64,000 nucleotides of DNA from Candidatus Frackibacter sp. WG13 (lineage in GTDB: Bacteria; Bacillota; Halanaerobiia; Halobacteroidales; Acetohalobiaceae). A program made the translations under genes and the position numbers. Under the pieces are notes generated by a model. That model worked only from the letters and a program-made list of their open reading frames with translations, had not been told where the DNA came from and searched no databases. Positions 63,432 through 64,000 of this stretch are shown one piece after another; within the stretch, counting starts at the first letter, position 1; each line of letters begins with the position of its first letter. The stretch lies in NCBI RefSeq assembly GCF_900114655.1, contig NZ_FOTT01000010.1, forward strand, positions 27,172 to 91,171, in the 5' to 3' direction.

Positions 63432-63507
63432 TGGCACCCCCAAGGGGATTCGAACCCCTGCCGCCAGGATGAAAACCTGGTATCCTAGGCCACTAGACGA
63501 TGGGGGC
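63432..63507 (-). tRNA. tRNA-Glu(TTC)
   Basis: Acceptor GCCCCCA / TGGGGGT, anticodon loop TTTTCAT, encoded CCA with G discriminator. Confidence 0.96.
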
Positions 63508-63511
63508 CTAA

Positions 63512-63587
63512 TGGCTCCCCGAGTAGGACTCGAACCTACGGCTCGATGGTTAACAGCCATCTGCTCTACCAGCTGAGCTATCGGGGA
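63512..63587 (-). tRNA. tRNA-Asn(GTT)
   Basis: Acceptor TCCCCGA, anticodon loop CTGTTAA, encoded CCA. First tRNA after 5S rRNA. Confidence 0.97.
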
Positions 63588-63635
63588 ATAATAGCAATTG
63601 ATAATTACTCATTTGCAATATTTAATTAAAAATAG

Positions 63636-63752
63636 ATCCGGCAGCGACTTACTCTCTCACAAGGCTACCCTTGCAATACCATCAGCGCTGGAGGACTTAA
63701 CTGCTGTGTTCGAAATGGGAACAGGTGTGACCCCTCCGCAATTACCACCGGA
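63636..63752 (-). rRNA. 5S ribosomal RNA
   Basis: About 117 bases. Minus strand contains CCGGTGGTAATTGCGGAGGG at the 5' end, ACCTGTTCCCATTTCGAACA in the loop B/C region and the closing TCGCTGCCGG. The terminal CCGG ends pair. End positions are accurate to a few bases. Confidence 0.95.
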
Positions 63753-63757
63753 AAATT

Positions 63758-63804
63758 TTTTCATTTGTCAACTATACTTTCAAATGTCAACTATACTTTC
63801 AAAA
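63758..63804. repeat. Direct repeat in the 23S-5S spacer
   Basis: TTTGTCAACTATACTTTCAA and AATGTCAACTATACTTTCAA occur in tandem. The core GTCAACTAT is shared with the tRNA-gap repeats. Confidence 0.7.
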
Positions 63805-63837
63805 CTGCACAATGTTAATTATAATTTATTTATCTAG

Positions 63838-64000
<163 letters not shown>

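Noticed and set aside
63598..63837. 79-codon plus-strand frame
   Set aside because: It is antisense to 5S rRNA and the 23S-5S spacer.

Overview
The window comes from a low-GC, endospore-forming, anaerobic Firmicute. Evidence for this is the spoIIGA-sigE pair, a SpoVD-type penicillin-binding protein with PASTA domains, many chemotaxis receptors, an anaerobic (oxygen-independent) route to the cobamide lower ligand, and a MurE with the DNPR motif, which predicts meso-diaminopimelate in the wall. Overall protein character suggests the Halanaerobiales (Halobacteroidaceae-like), but this is an inference from memory of families and not a database match. Nearly every gene lies on the minus strand; only an AEC transporter (9.2 kb) and a 39-residue peptide gene (56.6 kb) are on the plus strand.

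Layout. 0-3.4 kb: glycogen metabolism (glgP, DUF4912, start of a GH57 branching enzyme). 3.5-9 kb: two methyl-accepting chemotaxis proteins flanking a GAF-GGDEF-HD-GYP protein. 9.2-15 kb: AEC transporter, YibE/F protein, alkaline phosphatase with two palindromic operator-like sites, DUF2512 protein, MFS transporter. 15.2-21.4 kb: two ECF nickel/cobalt importers, a complete cbiMNQO set behind a cobalamin riboswitch and terminator, and a second cbiM-L-Q set with a DUF4198 protein but no ATPase of its own. 21.5-22.7 kb: a small gene graveyard (fragments of ABC ATPases, a carboxymuconolactone-decarboxylase-like gene and an FmdE-like tail on trmO) punctuated by near-identical promoter repeats. 22.8-27 kb: a third chemotaxis receptor, a PucR-type regulator and a decayed 2-hydroxyacid dehydrogenase.

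27.1-34.1 kb is the most interesting part: a second cobalamin riboswitch and terminator lead into two tandem ThiC paralogues (bzaA-bzaB), cobT, an ECF S-component that looks like the alpha-ribazole transporter CblT, an AIR-synthase-like protein that looks like the alpha-ribazole kinase CblS, and a TIM-barrel protein that looks like the cobamide-remodelling enzyme CbiR. Together with the two cobalt importers this would cover metal uptake, lower-ligand synthesis, activation, salvage and remodelling. The operon has no visible bzaC, bzaD or bzaE, so the predicted product of the window's genes is 5-hydroxybenzimidazole.

34.2-56.3 kb: a complete division and cell wall cluster running mraZ-rsmH-ftsL-spoVD-murE-murF-mraY-murD-ftsW-murG-murC-murB-murA-ddl-ftsQ-ftsA-ftsZ, then spoIIGA-sigE. 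56.6-62 kb: a split LysO exporter, a SIR2-like protein, a TPR lipoprotein-like secreted protein and a two-component system with a methionine-rich sensor loop. 62.1-64 kb: the distal end of an rRNA operon (23S end, 5S) followed by twelve tRNA genes, with repeat elements between some of them.

A recurring minus-strand signal, AGGA followed by 17-18 bases and GAAT or GAAA, sits upstream of several chemotaxis, cobamide and metal genes and matches the sigma-H promoter layout. Short tandem hexamer and heptamer repeats fill several intergenic gaps, including one arm of the first riboswitch.
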